This document shows, one piece after another, positions 42,822 to 51,475 of a stretch of DNA of 64,000 nt; position 1 is the stretch's first letter, and each line of letters starts with the position of its first letter. The translations under genes and the position numbers were made by a program. Under the pieces are notes generated by a model. The model was given only the letters and a program-made list of their open reading frames with translations. It ran no database searches and was not told the origin of the DNA. The stretch is taken from NCBI RefSeq assembly GCF_004217185.1, contig NZ_SHKL01000001.1, positions 4,958,001-5,022,000 on the forward strand, written 5' to 3'. Source of the stretch: Pseudonocardia sediminis (GTDB lineage: Bacteria; Actinomycetota; Actinomycetes; Mycobacteriales; Pseudonocardiaceae).

Positions 42822-44279
42822 ATGACCGGTACATCGACCAGCGTCGTGATCGTCGGCGCGGGGTTCGGCGGGATCGCAGCCGCGATCGAGCTGCGCACCA
42901 ACGGCTTCACCGACGTCACGATCATCGACGCGGCACCCGGGATCGGCGGCACCTGGCTGCACAACACCTACCCCGGCGCGGCCTGCGACGTCCCCAGTCA
43001 TCTCTACTCGTTCTCCTTCGCCCAGCGCCGCACCTGGAGCCGGCTGTGCTCGCCGCAGCCGGAGATCCTCGAGTACCTGCGCGGGGTCGCCCGCGAGTAC
43101 GGCGTCGCCGACCTCGTCGTGCCGGACACCCGGATCGTCTCCTGCGTGCGCGAGTCCGCCGGGGGTGCGTGGACGCTCACCGCCGACGACGGCCGGACGT
43201 TCACCGCCGACGTCGTCGTGGTCGCGACCGGGCAGCTCAACCGCCCGTCCGTGCCGCCGATCCCCGGCCGGGAGAGCTTCGCCGGGCACGAGTTCCACTC
43301 CGCGCGCTGGGACCACGACCACGAACTGCGCGGGCGGCGCGTCGCCGTCGTCGGGACCGGTGCGAGCGCCGTGCAGTTCGTCCCCGAGATCGCGCCCGAG
43401 GTCGAGCACCTGGCGTTGTTCCAGCGCAGCGGCAACTGGTTCCTGCCCCGGCGCAACCGGCCGTTCCCGCGCTGGTGGAAGGCCGCGATCCGGTACGTGC
43501 CGGGCCTGCAGCGGTGGCGTCGCCGGTTCATCACCGAGTACTGCGAGGCGCTGACGCTGATGATCCGCCACCCCGGGACGCTGGGGCGGGCCGGACGGCT
43601 GCTGTCGACGGTGTTCATGCGCAGCCAGCTGCGCGACCCCGAGGTCCGGCGCAAGGCCTGGCCCGACTACACGTTCGGCTGCAAGCGGATCCTGTTCAGC
43701 TCCTGGTACCTGCCCGCGCTGCAACGGGAGAACGTGGAGCTGACCACGGAGAAGATCACCGAGATCGTCCCCGAGGGCGTCCGGACCGCCGACGGCCGCA
43801 CGCACGAGGTCGACACGATCATCTGGGGCACCGGGTTCGCGGCCACCGACTTCATGTTCCCGATGGAGATCACCGGGCCCGGCGGGCGGTCGCTGGCCGA
43901 CGAGTGGTCGGCGGGTCCGCACGCACACCTGGGCATGACCGTCCCGGGCTTCCCGTCGCTGTTCGTGCTCTACGGCCCGAACACCAACACCTCCGGCGGG
44001 TCGATCATCCTCTACTTGGAGGCGCAGTCGCGGTACGTCCGCAAGGCGCTGCAGGAGATGGGACGCCGCGCCGCGACCGGGATCGAGGTCCGCACCGACG
44101 TCGAGGCCGAGTCCGACCGCGAGCTGCAGGAGCGCTTCGCCGGCACCGCCTGGACCCGCTGCGACTCCTGGTACCGCGACGAGACCGGCCGGATCGTCAC
44201 GAACTGGCCGGGCTACATGCGCCAGTACCTGGCCGAGACCGCCGACGTCGACACGGCGGAGTACGTCTTCCACCGCTAG
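42822..44279 (+). CDS. Baeyer-Villiger-type flavin monooxygenase
   Basis: A 485-residue class B flavoprotein. GAGFGGIAAAIEL near residue 12 binds FAD, FAGHEFHSARW is the FxGxxxHxxxW fingerprint, and GTGASAVQF binds NADPH. It is shorter than cyclohexanone monooxygenases and closer to the 4-hydroxyacetophenone monooxygenase-like group. The ATG follows GGGAGG. It stands alone, with a strong hairpin after its stop; substrate unknown. It is only distantly similar to the enzyme at 24248. Confidence 0.87.
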   Translation: MTGTSTSVVIVGAGFGGIAAAIELRTNGFTDVTIIDAAPGIGGTWLHNTYPGAACDVPSHLYSFSFAQRRTWSRLCSPQPEILEYLRGVAREYGVADLVVPDTRIVSCVRESAGGAWTLTADDGRTFTADVVVVATGQLNRPSVPPIPGRESFAGHEFHSARWDHDHELRGRRVAVVGTGASAVQFVPEIAPEVEHLALFQRSGNWFLPRRNRPFPRWWKAAIRYVPGLQRWRRRFITEYCEALTLMIRHPGTLGRAGRLLSTVFMRSQLRDPEVRRKAWPDYTFGCKRILFSSWYLPALQRENVELTTEKITEIVPEGVRTADGRTHEVDTIIWGTGFAATDFMFPMEITGPGGRSLADEWSAGPHAHLGMTVPGFPSLFVLYGPNTNTSGGSIILYLEAQSRYVRKALQEMGRRAATGIEVRTDVEAESDRELQERFAGTAWTRCDSWYRDETGRIVTNWPGYMRQYLAETADVDTAEYVFHR

Positions 44280-44289
44280 ACGCGCCGGG

Positions 44290-44320
44290 ACGCCGCACCC
44301 CGGGAGCCGGGGTGCGGCGT
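44290..44320. terminator. Bidirectional hairpin terminator
   Basis: A perfect 14-bp stem (44290-44303 with 44307-44320) and a 3-base loop between two convergent stops. Confidence 0.8.
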
Positions 44321-44332
44321 GGTCGGGGGCGC

Positions 44333-44635
44333 CTAGTTGCCGGAGAGGGCCTCGCAGCTGATGTCGCGGTCGCCCTTGGTCTGGGCGTTGCCGCCGCCCA
44401 GGATGCCCAGCACGTTGCCGAGCGTCGCCGTGACGTCCGGGCAGACGTTGACGCCGTTGAGCGCGTTGACGTCGTCGAGGTTGACCAGGCCGAACTTGTC
44501 GCCGTTCGGGCTGTCCTGGTCGCCGATGACCGGGCCGTCGTCCGTGTCCGGGGTCGGGGCCGCGGAGGCCAGTGGGCTGAGTGCGACCAGTGTCGCTGCG
44601 GTGGCGGCCAGGACGACCGCGAGCTTCTTGACCAT
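44333..44635 (-). CDS. Small secreted protein
   Basis: A 100-residue exported protein. The signal peptide is KKLAVVLAATAATLVALSPL ending ASA-AP near residue 27. The mature part is acidic and Asn/Gly-rich (FGLVNLDDVNALNGVNVCPD, then LGNVLGILGGG), with two cysteines. The short surface-protein layout recalls small actinobacterial surface proteins (rodlin- or chaplin-like), but no definite family is assigned. The ATG is followed by MVKK and preceded by GGGGAGATG. Confidence 0.7.
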   Translation of the reverse strand: MVKKLAVVLAATAATLVALSPLASAAPTPDTDDGPVIGDQDSPNGDKFGLVNLDDVNALNGVNVCPDVTATLGNVLGILGGGNAQTKGDRDISCEALSGN

Positions 44636-44960
44636 GTCATCTCCCCGATGGTGAGCAGTGGTGCCGTGACGACCGGTGCGTCGCAACACACGGAACGTAG
44701 GCAGCCGGTCACGGGCGGGGCGATGGGTCTCGCTCGATCGAATGATCCGGTTGCGCAGCGCGAGATCAGCAGGTTTGAACGCCGGATCCGGCGCTTCCGC
44801 AGGACGCCCGGTACGGAGGGTTCACCGGCCCGGGACGTGAGTGGCCGAGGGTGACGGAGGGACCTCGGCCGGGGGTCCGCGCGGATCACCCGTCAGGGCG
44901 ACATGTCGGCGTGGGCGACTCGGCGTGTCGCATCCTCGACGTGTCGCGCGGAATACGGGC
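44636..44960. other. Intergenic region between the secreted protein and the MerR promoter
   Basis: Divergent gap. It should contain the promoter of the secreted-protein gene near its right-hand start. I see no gene and no strong repeat before the MerR dyad at 44967. Confidence 0.5.
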
Positions 44961-44991
44961 TTGCACCTCACGCGACGTGAGTTCCTAGCGT
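44961..44991 (+). promoter_or_regulatory. MerR-type promoter with a 19-base spacer and dyad
   Basis: TTGCAC (44961-44966) and TAGCGT (44986-44991) are 19 bases apart, the long spacer typical of MerR-activated promoters. The spacer contains the perfect dyad CTCACG-CGA-CGTGAG (44967-44981). It lies 47 bases before the MerR-family start, so autoregulation is likely. Confidence 0.7.
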
Positions 44992-45037
44992 CGTCCCTGC
45001 CGCTCCGACGGGGCGGACCGACGAGAAGGGTACCGAG

Positions 45038-45781
45038 GTGGAACGGACCGAATGGAAGGTCGGCGAGCTGGCCCGGCAGACCGGGCTGACGGTGCGGACG
45101 CTGCACCACTGGGAGGAGCGCGGCCTCGTCGTGCCCTCGCGGCGGACGGCGGCCGGGCACCGGCTCTACGACGACCGCGACGTCCGCCGGGTGTACGAGG
45201 TGGTGGCCCTGCGTGAGCTGGGGCTGTCCCTGGAGGCGGTCGCCGAGGTGCTCGCCCCCGAGGGCGACCGGCTCGAGGGGATCCTCTCCGCGCACCTGTC
45301 CCAGGTCGAGGCGCGCCTGACGGCGTTGCGCGACCTGCGCACCACGCTCGCGGCGCTGGTCGCGGGGCTGCGGAGCGCCCGGGCGCCCGGAACGTCGGAC
45401 CTGATGGGACTGATCGACGAGGTGTCGAAGATGACCGAGACGTTCAACAACTACTTCACCGACGAGCAGCTCGCCGCGCTGGAGGCACGACGCGAGGAGC
45501 TGGGCGAGGACACCATCCGCGCCACCGAGCAGGAGTGGCCGGGACTGATCGCGGCCGTCCAGTCCGAGATGGACGCGGGCACCGACCCGGCCTCGCCGAG
45601 GGTGCGGGCGCTCGCGACGCGCTGGGCCGAGCTGTTGGAGGCGTTCCACGGCGGGGACCCGGGCCTGCGCGAGGGCCTCTACCGGTTGCGGGACGAGAAC
45701 GCCGAGGAGGTCCTCTCCCGCGGAGGCCCCACCGACGAGCAGATCGACTACATCCGCCGGGCGGGCGCCGCCGGGGTGTGA
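45038..45781 (+). CDS. TipA-like MerR-family regulator
   Basis: A 247-residue activator. The MerR DNA-binding domain (VGELARQTGLTVRTLHHWEE, then RLYDDRDVRRVYEVVALREL) is followed by a coiled-coil dimer helix. A TipAS-like ligand domain at residues 125-240 contains FNNYFTDEQLAALEARREEL and EQEWPGLIAAVQSEM. TipA-type proteins bind thiopeptides or other drugs and activate their own promoter. The GTG at 45038 has GAGAAGGG upstream, and the dyad promoter lies just before. Confidence 0.9.
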   Translation: MERTEWKVGELARQTGLTVRTLHHWEERGLVVPSRRTAAGHRLYDDRDVRRVYEVVALRELGLSLEAVAEVLAPEGDRLEGILSAHLSQVEARLTALRDLRTTLAALVAGLRSARAPGTSDLMGLIDEVSKMTETFNNYFTDEQLAALEARREELGEDTIRATEQEWPGLIAAVQSEMDAGTDPASPRVRALATRWAELLEAFHGGDPGLREGLYRLRDENAEEVLSRGGPTDEQIDYIRRAGAAGV

Positions 45782-45935
45782 GGCGGGTCGGGACGCGCAT
45801 CGAACCCGTCGACGCGCACGCCGCGGGGCGCGCGTTCGCGGGTTCGGTGCGCGGCAGCGGTCGCGGCGCGCGTTCCGACGGTGTCACCCGCCCGCGCGGA
45901 TGCCGGACGACGGATCGTCGGCGATGCTGATCTCC

Positions 45936-47420
45936 ATGTCCGGCGAGCAGACCTCCACTCCCCTGGCGACGCGTCTCCGGGAGCTGGCACGGACCGATCC
46001 GGACGCTCCCGCCGTGTCCGACGGCGACATCGTGCTGACCCGTGCCGAGCTCGACGAACGCACCAACCGCCTGGCACGGGCGTTCGCCGCACGGGGAGTC
46101 GGACCCGGGGACCTGGTCTCGATCGCGCTGCCGAACCGGGTCCGGCACGTCGAGTGCTCGGTGGCGGTGTGGAAGCTCGGGGCGGTACCGCAGCCGGTCT
46201 CGCACCGACTACCCCCCGGTGAGCTCGACGCCGTGCTGGAGGTCGCCGACCCGGCGCTGGTCGTCGGGCTGCAGACGCCGGGACGGGCCTGGCTGCCCGA
46301 GGACCACGACGCCTCCGGCGAATCGGCCGAGCCGTTGCCGGAGGTCGTCGGGCCGTCGTGGAAGGCGCCGACCTCGGGCGGGAGCACCGGACGTCCGAAG
46401 GTCATCGTCGCCGGTCAGCGTGCCAGCATCGAGGAGGCCCTGGCACGGGTCGACGGCCTGCGCATCGACCGCGACGGCGTGTTCCTGTGCACCGCGCCGC
46501 TGCACCACAACGCGCCGTACATGTTCTCGCTGATGGCGCTGCTGCAGGGCCACCACGTGGTCGTCATGCAGCGTTTCGACGCCCAGCGCACGCTCGATCT
46601 CATCGCGCACCACGGCGTCACCTGGCTCTACGTGGTGCCGACGATGATGAGCCGGATCCTGCGCCTGCCGGACGGCGCGGGCGACGCGGCGGACGTGACC
46701 AGCCTGCGCACGGTGCTGCACGTCGGCGCGCCGTGCCCGCCGGAGGTCAAGCGCGCGTGGCTGGACTGGGTGGGCCCGGAGACGGTGGTCGAGCTCTACT
46801 CCGGCACCGAGTCGCAGGCCGGGACGACGATCGACGGCGTCGAGTGGCTGGCGCACCCCGGCTCGGTCGGGCGCGTCACCCGTGGCCTGATGCGCGTCCT
46901 CGACCCCGAGGACGGCCACGAGCTGCCCGTCGGGGAGACCGGCGAGATCTGGATGCGCTCGGCCGACGGGCGTCCGACGTACCACTACCTCGGCGCGCAG
47001 GCCCGCGAGCGCGACGGCTGGGAGTCCCTCGGCGACATGGGCCGCTTCGACGACGACGGCTACCTCTATCTGGCCGACCGGCGCTCGGACATGGTCCTGG
47101 TCGGGGGCGCCAACGTGTACCCGGCCGAGGTCGAGGGCGCGCTCGAGACGCACCCGGACGTCCTCGGCAGCGCGGTGGTCGGGCTGCCGGACCCGGACTA
47201 CGGGCAGGTCGTGCACGCGATCGTGCACGTCGCCGCGGACGCCGACCCCGGCGTCGTCGAGGACGCCCTGCGCGTACACCTGACCGAGCGGCTGACGCCG
47301 TACAAGACGCCGCGGACCTACGAGTTCGTGCACCACCCGCTGCGCGACGACGCCGGGAAGGTCCGTCGCGGCGCCCTGCGGGACGAGCGAGTGGGTCGTG
47401 CGCGGATATCGTCGCCCTGA
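45936..47420 (+). CDS. Acyl-CoA ligase (bile-acid/fatty-acid type, ANL superfamily)
   Basis: About 494 residues. The phosphate-binding loop is APTSGGSTGRPKVIV, the A5 block YSGTESQAGTTIDG, the hinge GDMGRFDDDGYLYLADRRSD, and the catalytic lysine sits in DDAGKVRRGAL. The early part (VAVWKLGAVPQPVSHRLPP) resembles bile-acid/steroid-acid CoA ligases such as BaiB. It activates a carboxylate with ATP and CoA. Three in-frame ATGs exist (45900, 45924, 45936); the last is chosen because the fold begins there and none has a good ribosome-binding site. An RraA-family gene follows after 35 bases. Confidence 0.82.
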   Translation: MSGEQTSTPLATRLRELARTDPDAPAVSDGDIVLTRAELDERTNRLARAFAARGVGPGDLVSIALPNRVRHVECSVAVWKLGAVPQPVSHRLPPGELDAVLEVADPALVVGLQTPGRAWLPEDHDASGESAEPLPEVVGPSWKAPTSGGSTGRPKVIVAGQRASIEEALARVDGLRIDRDGVFLCTAPLHHNAPYMFSLMALLQGHHVVVMQRFDAQRTLDLIAHHGVTWLYVVPTMMSRILRLPDGAGDAADVTSLRTVLHVGAPCPPEVKRAWLDWVGPETVVELYSGTESQAGTTIDGVEWLAHPGSVGRVTRGLMRVLDPEDGHELPVGETGEIWMRSADGRPTYHYLGAQARERDGWESLGDMGRFDDDGYLYLADRRSDMVLVGGANVYPAEVEGALETHPDVLGSAVVGLPDPDYGQVVHAIVHVAADADPGVVEDALRVHLTERLTPYKTPRTYEFVHHPLRDDAGKVRRGALRDERVGRARISSP

Positions 47421-47455
47421 CCGCGACATCCACGCACGGGCCCGGAGGGCACACC

Positions 47456-48109
47456 ATGACCGAACTGATCGACCGGCTGCGCGCGGTGCAGGTGTCCTCG
47501 CTCTGCGACGCGGACAAGACCCTGCCGGTCATCGACCCGGCGTTGCAGGCCCTGCTGCCCGGGACGGCGATGGTGGGCCCTGCCGTCACCGTCACCTGTC
47601 ACGACGACCACCTGCCGATGTTCGCCGCCCTGCGCGCCGCCGAGCCCGGATCGGTGCTCGTGGTGGCCACGAACGGCGGCGGGCGCGCCGTGTCCGGTGA
47701 GCTGTTCGCGACCGAGGCGGCCCGGCGCGGGCTGGCCGGGATCGTCGTCGACGGCTACTGCCGCGACCTGCGCGGCCTGCGCACGATCGGCCTGCCGGTG
47801 TTCGCCCGCGGCACCTGCCCCGCGTCGGGTTCGACGCGCGACCCGGGCCTCGTCGGGACCGAGGTCGGGATCGGCGGCGTCACCGTGTCCCCCGGTGACC
47901 TCGTGGCCGGTGACGACGACGGCCTGCTGATCGCCTCCGCCGCGCGTCTGGAGGCGGCGCTGCCGGTCGCCGAGGAGATCGAGCGTGCCGAGAAGGCGCT
48001 GGTCGAGGCGATGGCGCGGGGCGAGGAGCTGCATTCGCTGACCACGGTGGACGAGCACATCGCGGCGCTGGGCCGGGGCGAGGACTCGAAGCTGGGCTTC
48101 CTCGTCTGA
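47456..48109 (+). CDS. RraA/HMG-aldolase-family protein
   Basis: A 217-residue protein of the RraA fold. SLCDADKTLPVID and VVATNGGGRAVSGELFATEA (the latter the conserved GG-containing loop) lead to GIVVDGYCRDLRGLRTIGLP, the RD motif that binds substrate in 4-hydroxy-4-methyl-2-oxoglutarate aldolases and oxaloacetate decarboxylases. The ATG has GGAGGG upstream. It probably shares a transcript with the ligase. Its substrate is uncertain. Confidence 0.83.
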   Translation: MTELIDRLRAVQVSSLCDADKTLPVIDPALQALLPGTAMVGPAVTVTCHDDHLPMFAALRAAEPGSVLVVATNGGGRAVSGELFATEAARRGLAGIVVDGYCRDLRGLRTIGLPVFARGTCPASGSTRDPGLVGTEVGIGGVTVSPGDLVAGDDDGLLIASAARLEAALPVAEEIERAEKALVEAMARGEELHSLTTVDEHIAALGRGEDSKLGFLV

Positions 48110-48307
48110 CCCGGGCGGGGGTCCGGCACCGGTCCGCACCCGTCCCGTGGTCGCACACGGACCAGCCCTCGACCACAGAGACGGAGCAGCACACCCCTCC
48201 ACCCGGTGGTCCGGCGAGACGCCATCGCTATCCTCGACTGCCACGTTCCCCCGAATGCGCCCATCGACGGGCCCGCGGGTACGCACACAGCGGAGGCGGT
48301 GCGTCGC

Positions 48308-49384
48308 ATGACCGATCGACAGCCCGACGACGGTGGCAGCCTGCTGGCCGACGCCGCCCGAAACGGCGACGGTCGGAACGGCGACGGTCGGAACGCGTGC
48401 CGCCGGTGCGCCGCGGCCGTCCCGTACGGCGATCGGTTCTGCCCCTCCTGCGGCACGGACCTCCGGATCCTGCGTGGCGGCACCACGGCGGTGACGGCCG
48501 GTGGCGAGCCCCCGCGGACCTGCCAGGACTGCGGCGGCGAGGGCGTACCCGGGCCGTCGATGCCCGGCCGCGCACCCGGGATCCAGTGGTGCGGCTCCTG
48601 CGGGGCGCGGCTCGGCGAGTCGGTGGACCGGGTCGAGGTCGACCTGGGCGTGCTGGCCGGGGTCAGCGACCGCGGGCTGGCGCACCGCCGCAACGAGGAC
48701 GCCATCGCGCTCGGACGGGTGGTCGCCGCCGGGGACCGGCCGGAGGCCGCGGTCGTCTGCGACGGGGTGTCGAGCACCCACCGCCCGGAGGAGGCCGCCC
48801 GCGCCGCCGCCGACGCGACGCTCGACGTCCTGCTGTGCGAGCCGGGTGCGGGGCCGACGGCGCCGGGTCTGCGGATGCGGGCCGCGGTCTCCGCGGCGGT
48901 GTCGGCGGTCGCCGGGCTGGGCGGCGGCGCCGAGGGGCCGTCCTGCACGCTCGTCGCCGCGCACGTCGACGACGGCGAGGTCACCGTCGGCTGGGTCGGC
49001 GACAGCCGCGCCTACTGGCTACCGGACCACGGCGACGGACGGCTGCTCACCCGCGACCACTCGTGGGCGGTGGAGATGGTGGCGTTCGGCCTGCTCGACG
49101 CCGAGGCCGCGGCCCGGGACCGTCGCGCGCACGCGATCACCCGCTGGATCGGCCCGCAGGACCACCCGCAGCCCGACGTCACGACCCTGCGTCCGGACGG
49201 CCCGGGGATCCTGCTGCTGTGCAGCGACGGGCTGTGGAACTACCTGCCCGAGCCCGCCGAGCTGGCCGCGACCGTGCGCACCGCCGGCTCGACGATCGAG
49301 GCCGCGGACCTGCTCACCCGCGCCGCGCTGGACGCGGGCGGCCGGGACAACATCAGCGTCGTCGTCCTGCCCGTGGCGCCCTGA
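48308..49384 (+). CDS. PP2C-type protein phosphatase with N-terminal zinc ribbons
   Basis: A 358-residue cytoplasmic phosphatase. Residues about 28-100 hold two zinc-ribbon pairs (CRRC with CPSC, CQDC with CGSC). Then comes a PP2C domain: GVSDRGLAHRRNEDAIAL, VVCDGVSSTHRPEEAA, GWVGDSRAYWL and GRDNISVVVLP, which carry the metal-binding aspartates. It would reverse Ser/Thr phosphorylation, for example by a kinase such as that at 62366. The ATG at 48308 is chosen because the frame upstream is not protein-like. About 200 bases before it hold no gene. Confidence 0.88.
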   Translation: MTDRQPDDGGSLLADAARNGDGRNGDGRNACRRCAAAVPYGDRFCPSCGTDLRILRGGTTAVTAGGEPPRTCQDCGGEGVPGPSMPGRAPGIQWCGSCGARLGESVDRVEVDLGVLAGVSDRGLAHRRNEDAIALGRVVAAGDRPEAAVVCDGVSSTHRPEEAARAAADATLDVLLCEPGAGPTAPGLRMRAAVSAAVSAVAGLGGGAEGPSCTLVAAHVDDGEVTVGWVGDSRAYWLPDHGDGRLLTRDHSWAVEMVAFGLLDAEAAARDRRAHAITRWIGPQDHPQPDVTTLRPDGPGILLLCSDGLWNYLPEPAELAATVRTAGSTIEAADLLTRAALDAGGRDNISVVVLPVAP

Positions 49385-49399
49385 GCGGGCCGCGCCCTC

Positions 49400-49552
49400 T
49401 CAGGCCGCGTCGTCCCAGGACCACATCTCGTTCATCGGGGTGGTGCAGTCGGGACACGGCACGTCGACGCCCGCGGTCTCGTCCCCGGGCAGCTCGGCCT
49501 CGATCCCGCACCCGGCACACGAGCACCAGGCGGTCTCTCGCGATGCGTACAT
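49400..49552 (-). CDS. Small zinc-ribbon protein
   Basis: A 50-residue protein with CSCAGCG and CPDC, a four- or five-cysteine ribbon, ending in acidic/Trp residues (MNEMWSWDDAA). The ATG at 49552 has no clear ribosome-binding site. It converges with the phosphatase, 15 bases away. Function unknown. Confidence 0.6.
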   Translation of the reverse strand: MYASRETAWCSCAGCGIEAELPGDETAGVDVPCPDCTTPMNEMWSWDDAA

Positions 49553-49640
49553 GTGTTCGAGGGTAACTACATCGGTGTCATTCGCAACCCGACCGTGACC
49601 CGCGTTTGCCTGGGAGCCGATCGGTTGCGACTCTCCCCCG

Positions 49641-50633
49641 GTGACCATCACCCGGCCGGGCCAGCTCGTCCACCGCCACCTGACCGACACCCGGGCGGGC
49701 TGGAGCACGGGCACGCTCGGCGCCATCGCCGAGTTCGTCCGGGAACCGCGTGAGCCGTGCACCGGTGTGGACGGCACCCGGGCCACCGACCGCGGTGCGA
49801 TCGCGCTGTCGCCACCCTCCCATATCCGCGCCGTCGCCTACCGCACGCCGGCCGGCCCGGACCTGGCCTGGAACCACGCCGTGGCGTTCTGCGTACCGGT
49901 CGAGCAGGCGGGCCCGGCGCGGACCGTGCTGACCGAGCTCGGCCCGGACCACGACGCCGTGCGGCCGCAGGACCGCGACGGCGTGCTGTTCGACCTCGGG
50001 CTGGGCACCCCGGCCGTCGAGGCGTGCGTGCGGACGTCGGACCCGTCGTTGCTGGCCACGCTGCGCGGGTTCGCCGGGTCGCCGGTGTTCGACAGCGGAG
50101 CGGCGGGCGCGCTGGTCGCGGACTCGCCGCACCGGGTGTTCCGCGGACCGGCCGGACGCGCCGAGGTGTTCGCCCCGATCCCGCCGCCGGACGGGCGCTC
50201 CCCCGACGGCCCGCACACCCACCTGCTGCCGCACCTGCTCGCCCGCGGCCGCACGCACGCCTCGACGGTGCCGATCCCGGCCGGGTACGTCCCGGTCGCA
50301 CACCTCTACCCGGCGCACCCGCTGTTCGGCCCGCTCGGCCGTCCGCACGCCTTCGACGCCGAGGCCGACGCGGCGTTCGCCGAGATCCTCGACGAGTTCG
50401 GCGCGCCCGAGCTGGTCGAGCTCGAACGCGACGTCGTCGCCGCCGTCCGCGGCGGGGACGGCCCGGACGCCATCACCGTCCCGCCGACGGCGCAGTGCCG
50501 GGCGACGGTGGCCGTCACCCTGCGCCGTCTCGCCCAGATCGAACCGCACCTGCCGTCGCTGCAGCGCTGGCGCCCGCACCGTTCCGCGGCCGACGGCGAG
50601 CACGACCCGGACGGCGACCGCAACGGCGGCTGA
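49641..50633 (+). CDS. Hypothetical protein
   Basis: A 330-residue soluble protein with alternating strands and helices (AIALSPPSHIRAVAYRTPAG, AVAFCVPVEQAGPARTVLTE, LGPDHDAVRPQDRDGVLFDL) and no membrane segment. Family not recognised; the conserved-looking blocks may form an alpha/beta fold. The GTG at 49641 is the first start of a frame with normal codon bias, but its ribosome-binding site is poor. It converges with the HAD phosphatase. Confidence 0.7.
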   Translation: MTITRPGQLVHRHLTDTRAGWSTGTLGAIAEFVREPREPCTGVDGTRATDRGAIALSPPSHIRAVAYRTPAGPDLAWNHAVAFCVPVEQAGPARTVLTELGPDHDAVRPQDRDGVLFDLGLGTPAVEACVRTSDPSLLATLRGFAGSPVFDSGAAGALVADSPHRVFRGPAGRAEVFAPIPPPDGRSPDGPHTHLLPHLLARGRTHASTVPIPAGYVPVAHLYPAHPLFGPLGRPHAFDAEADAAFAEILDEFGAPELVELERDVVAAVRGGDGPDAITVPPTAQCRATVAVTLRRLAQIEPHLPSLQRWRPHRSAADGEHDPDGDRNGG

Positions 50634-50656
50634 GCGCCCGGCCGGTCCGGACGGGC

Positions 50657-51436
50657 TCAGACGTCGTCGACGAGGTCGGCGACCGAGGACACCACGCGGG
50701 TCGGGCGGAACGGGAAACGGTCGATCTCCTCGGCCTGGGTGATGCCGGAGAGCACCAGCACCGTGCGCATCCCGGCCTCGAGACCGGCCAGGATGTCGGT
50801 GTCCATCCGGTCGCCGATCATGATCGTCGACTCGGAGTGCGCGCCGAGGCGGTTCAGGGCGGCGCGCATCATCAGCGGGTTCGGCTTGCCCACGAAGTAC
50901 GGGTCGGTCCGGGTCGCCTTGGAGATCATCGCGGCGACGGAGCCGGTCGCCGGCAGCAGCCCTTCCGGCGACGGGCCGGTGGCGTCCGGGTTCGTCGCGA
51001 CGAACCGGGCGCCGTTCTCGATCAGCCGGATCGCGGTGGTGATCCCGGAGAAGCTGTAGGTGCGGGTCTCGCCCAGCACCACGTAGTCCGGGTTCGAGTC
51101 GGTGATCACGTACCCGACGTCGTGCAGCGCGGTCGTCAGCCCGGCCTCGCCGATCACGTAGGCGCTGCCGCCCGGGCGCTGCTCGTGCAGGAACGCCGCG
51201 GTGGCCAGCGCCGAGGTCCAGATCGCCTCCTCGGGCACCTCCAGGCCGGTGGCCTGCAGCCGGTAGCGCAGGTCGCGCGGGGTGTGCATCGAGTTGTTCG
51301 TCAGGACCAGGAACGGCACGCCCTTGTCCCGCAGGCGCCCGAGCAGGGTGTCGGCGCCCGGGACGAGACGGCCCTCGCGGACGAGGACACCGTCCATGTC
51401 GGTCATCCAGCATTCGATCGGTTTGTGCTCGGCCAC
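50657..51436 (-). CDS. HAD-IIA family phosphatase (NagD-like)
   Basis: A 259-residue HAD hydrolase. Motif I is WMTDMDGVLV with the two catalytic aspartates, motif II is LTNNS, the lysine lies in GKPNPLMMRAAL, and motif IV is MIGDRMDTDILAG. NagD-type enzymes dephosphorylate nucleotides or sugar phosphates in the cytoplasm. The ATG at 51436 begins just before motif I, as usual. Confidence 0.93.
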   Translation of the reverse strand: MAEHKPIECWMTDMDGVLVREGRLVPGADTLLGRLRDKGVPFLVLTNNSMHTPRDLRYRLQATGLEVPEEAIWTSALATAAFLHEQRPGGSAYVIGEAGLTTALHDVGYVITDSNPDYVVLGETRTYSFSGITTAIRLIENGARFVATNPDATGPSPEGLLPATGSVAAMISKATRTDPYFVGKPNPLMMRAALNRLGAHSESTIMIGDRMDTDILAGLEAGMRTVLVLSGITQAEEIDRFPFRPTRVVSSVADLVDDV

Positions 51437-51475
51437 GTGCGCGACCCTAGCCCGGATCCGGCTTCGGTCCCGGGT

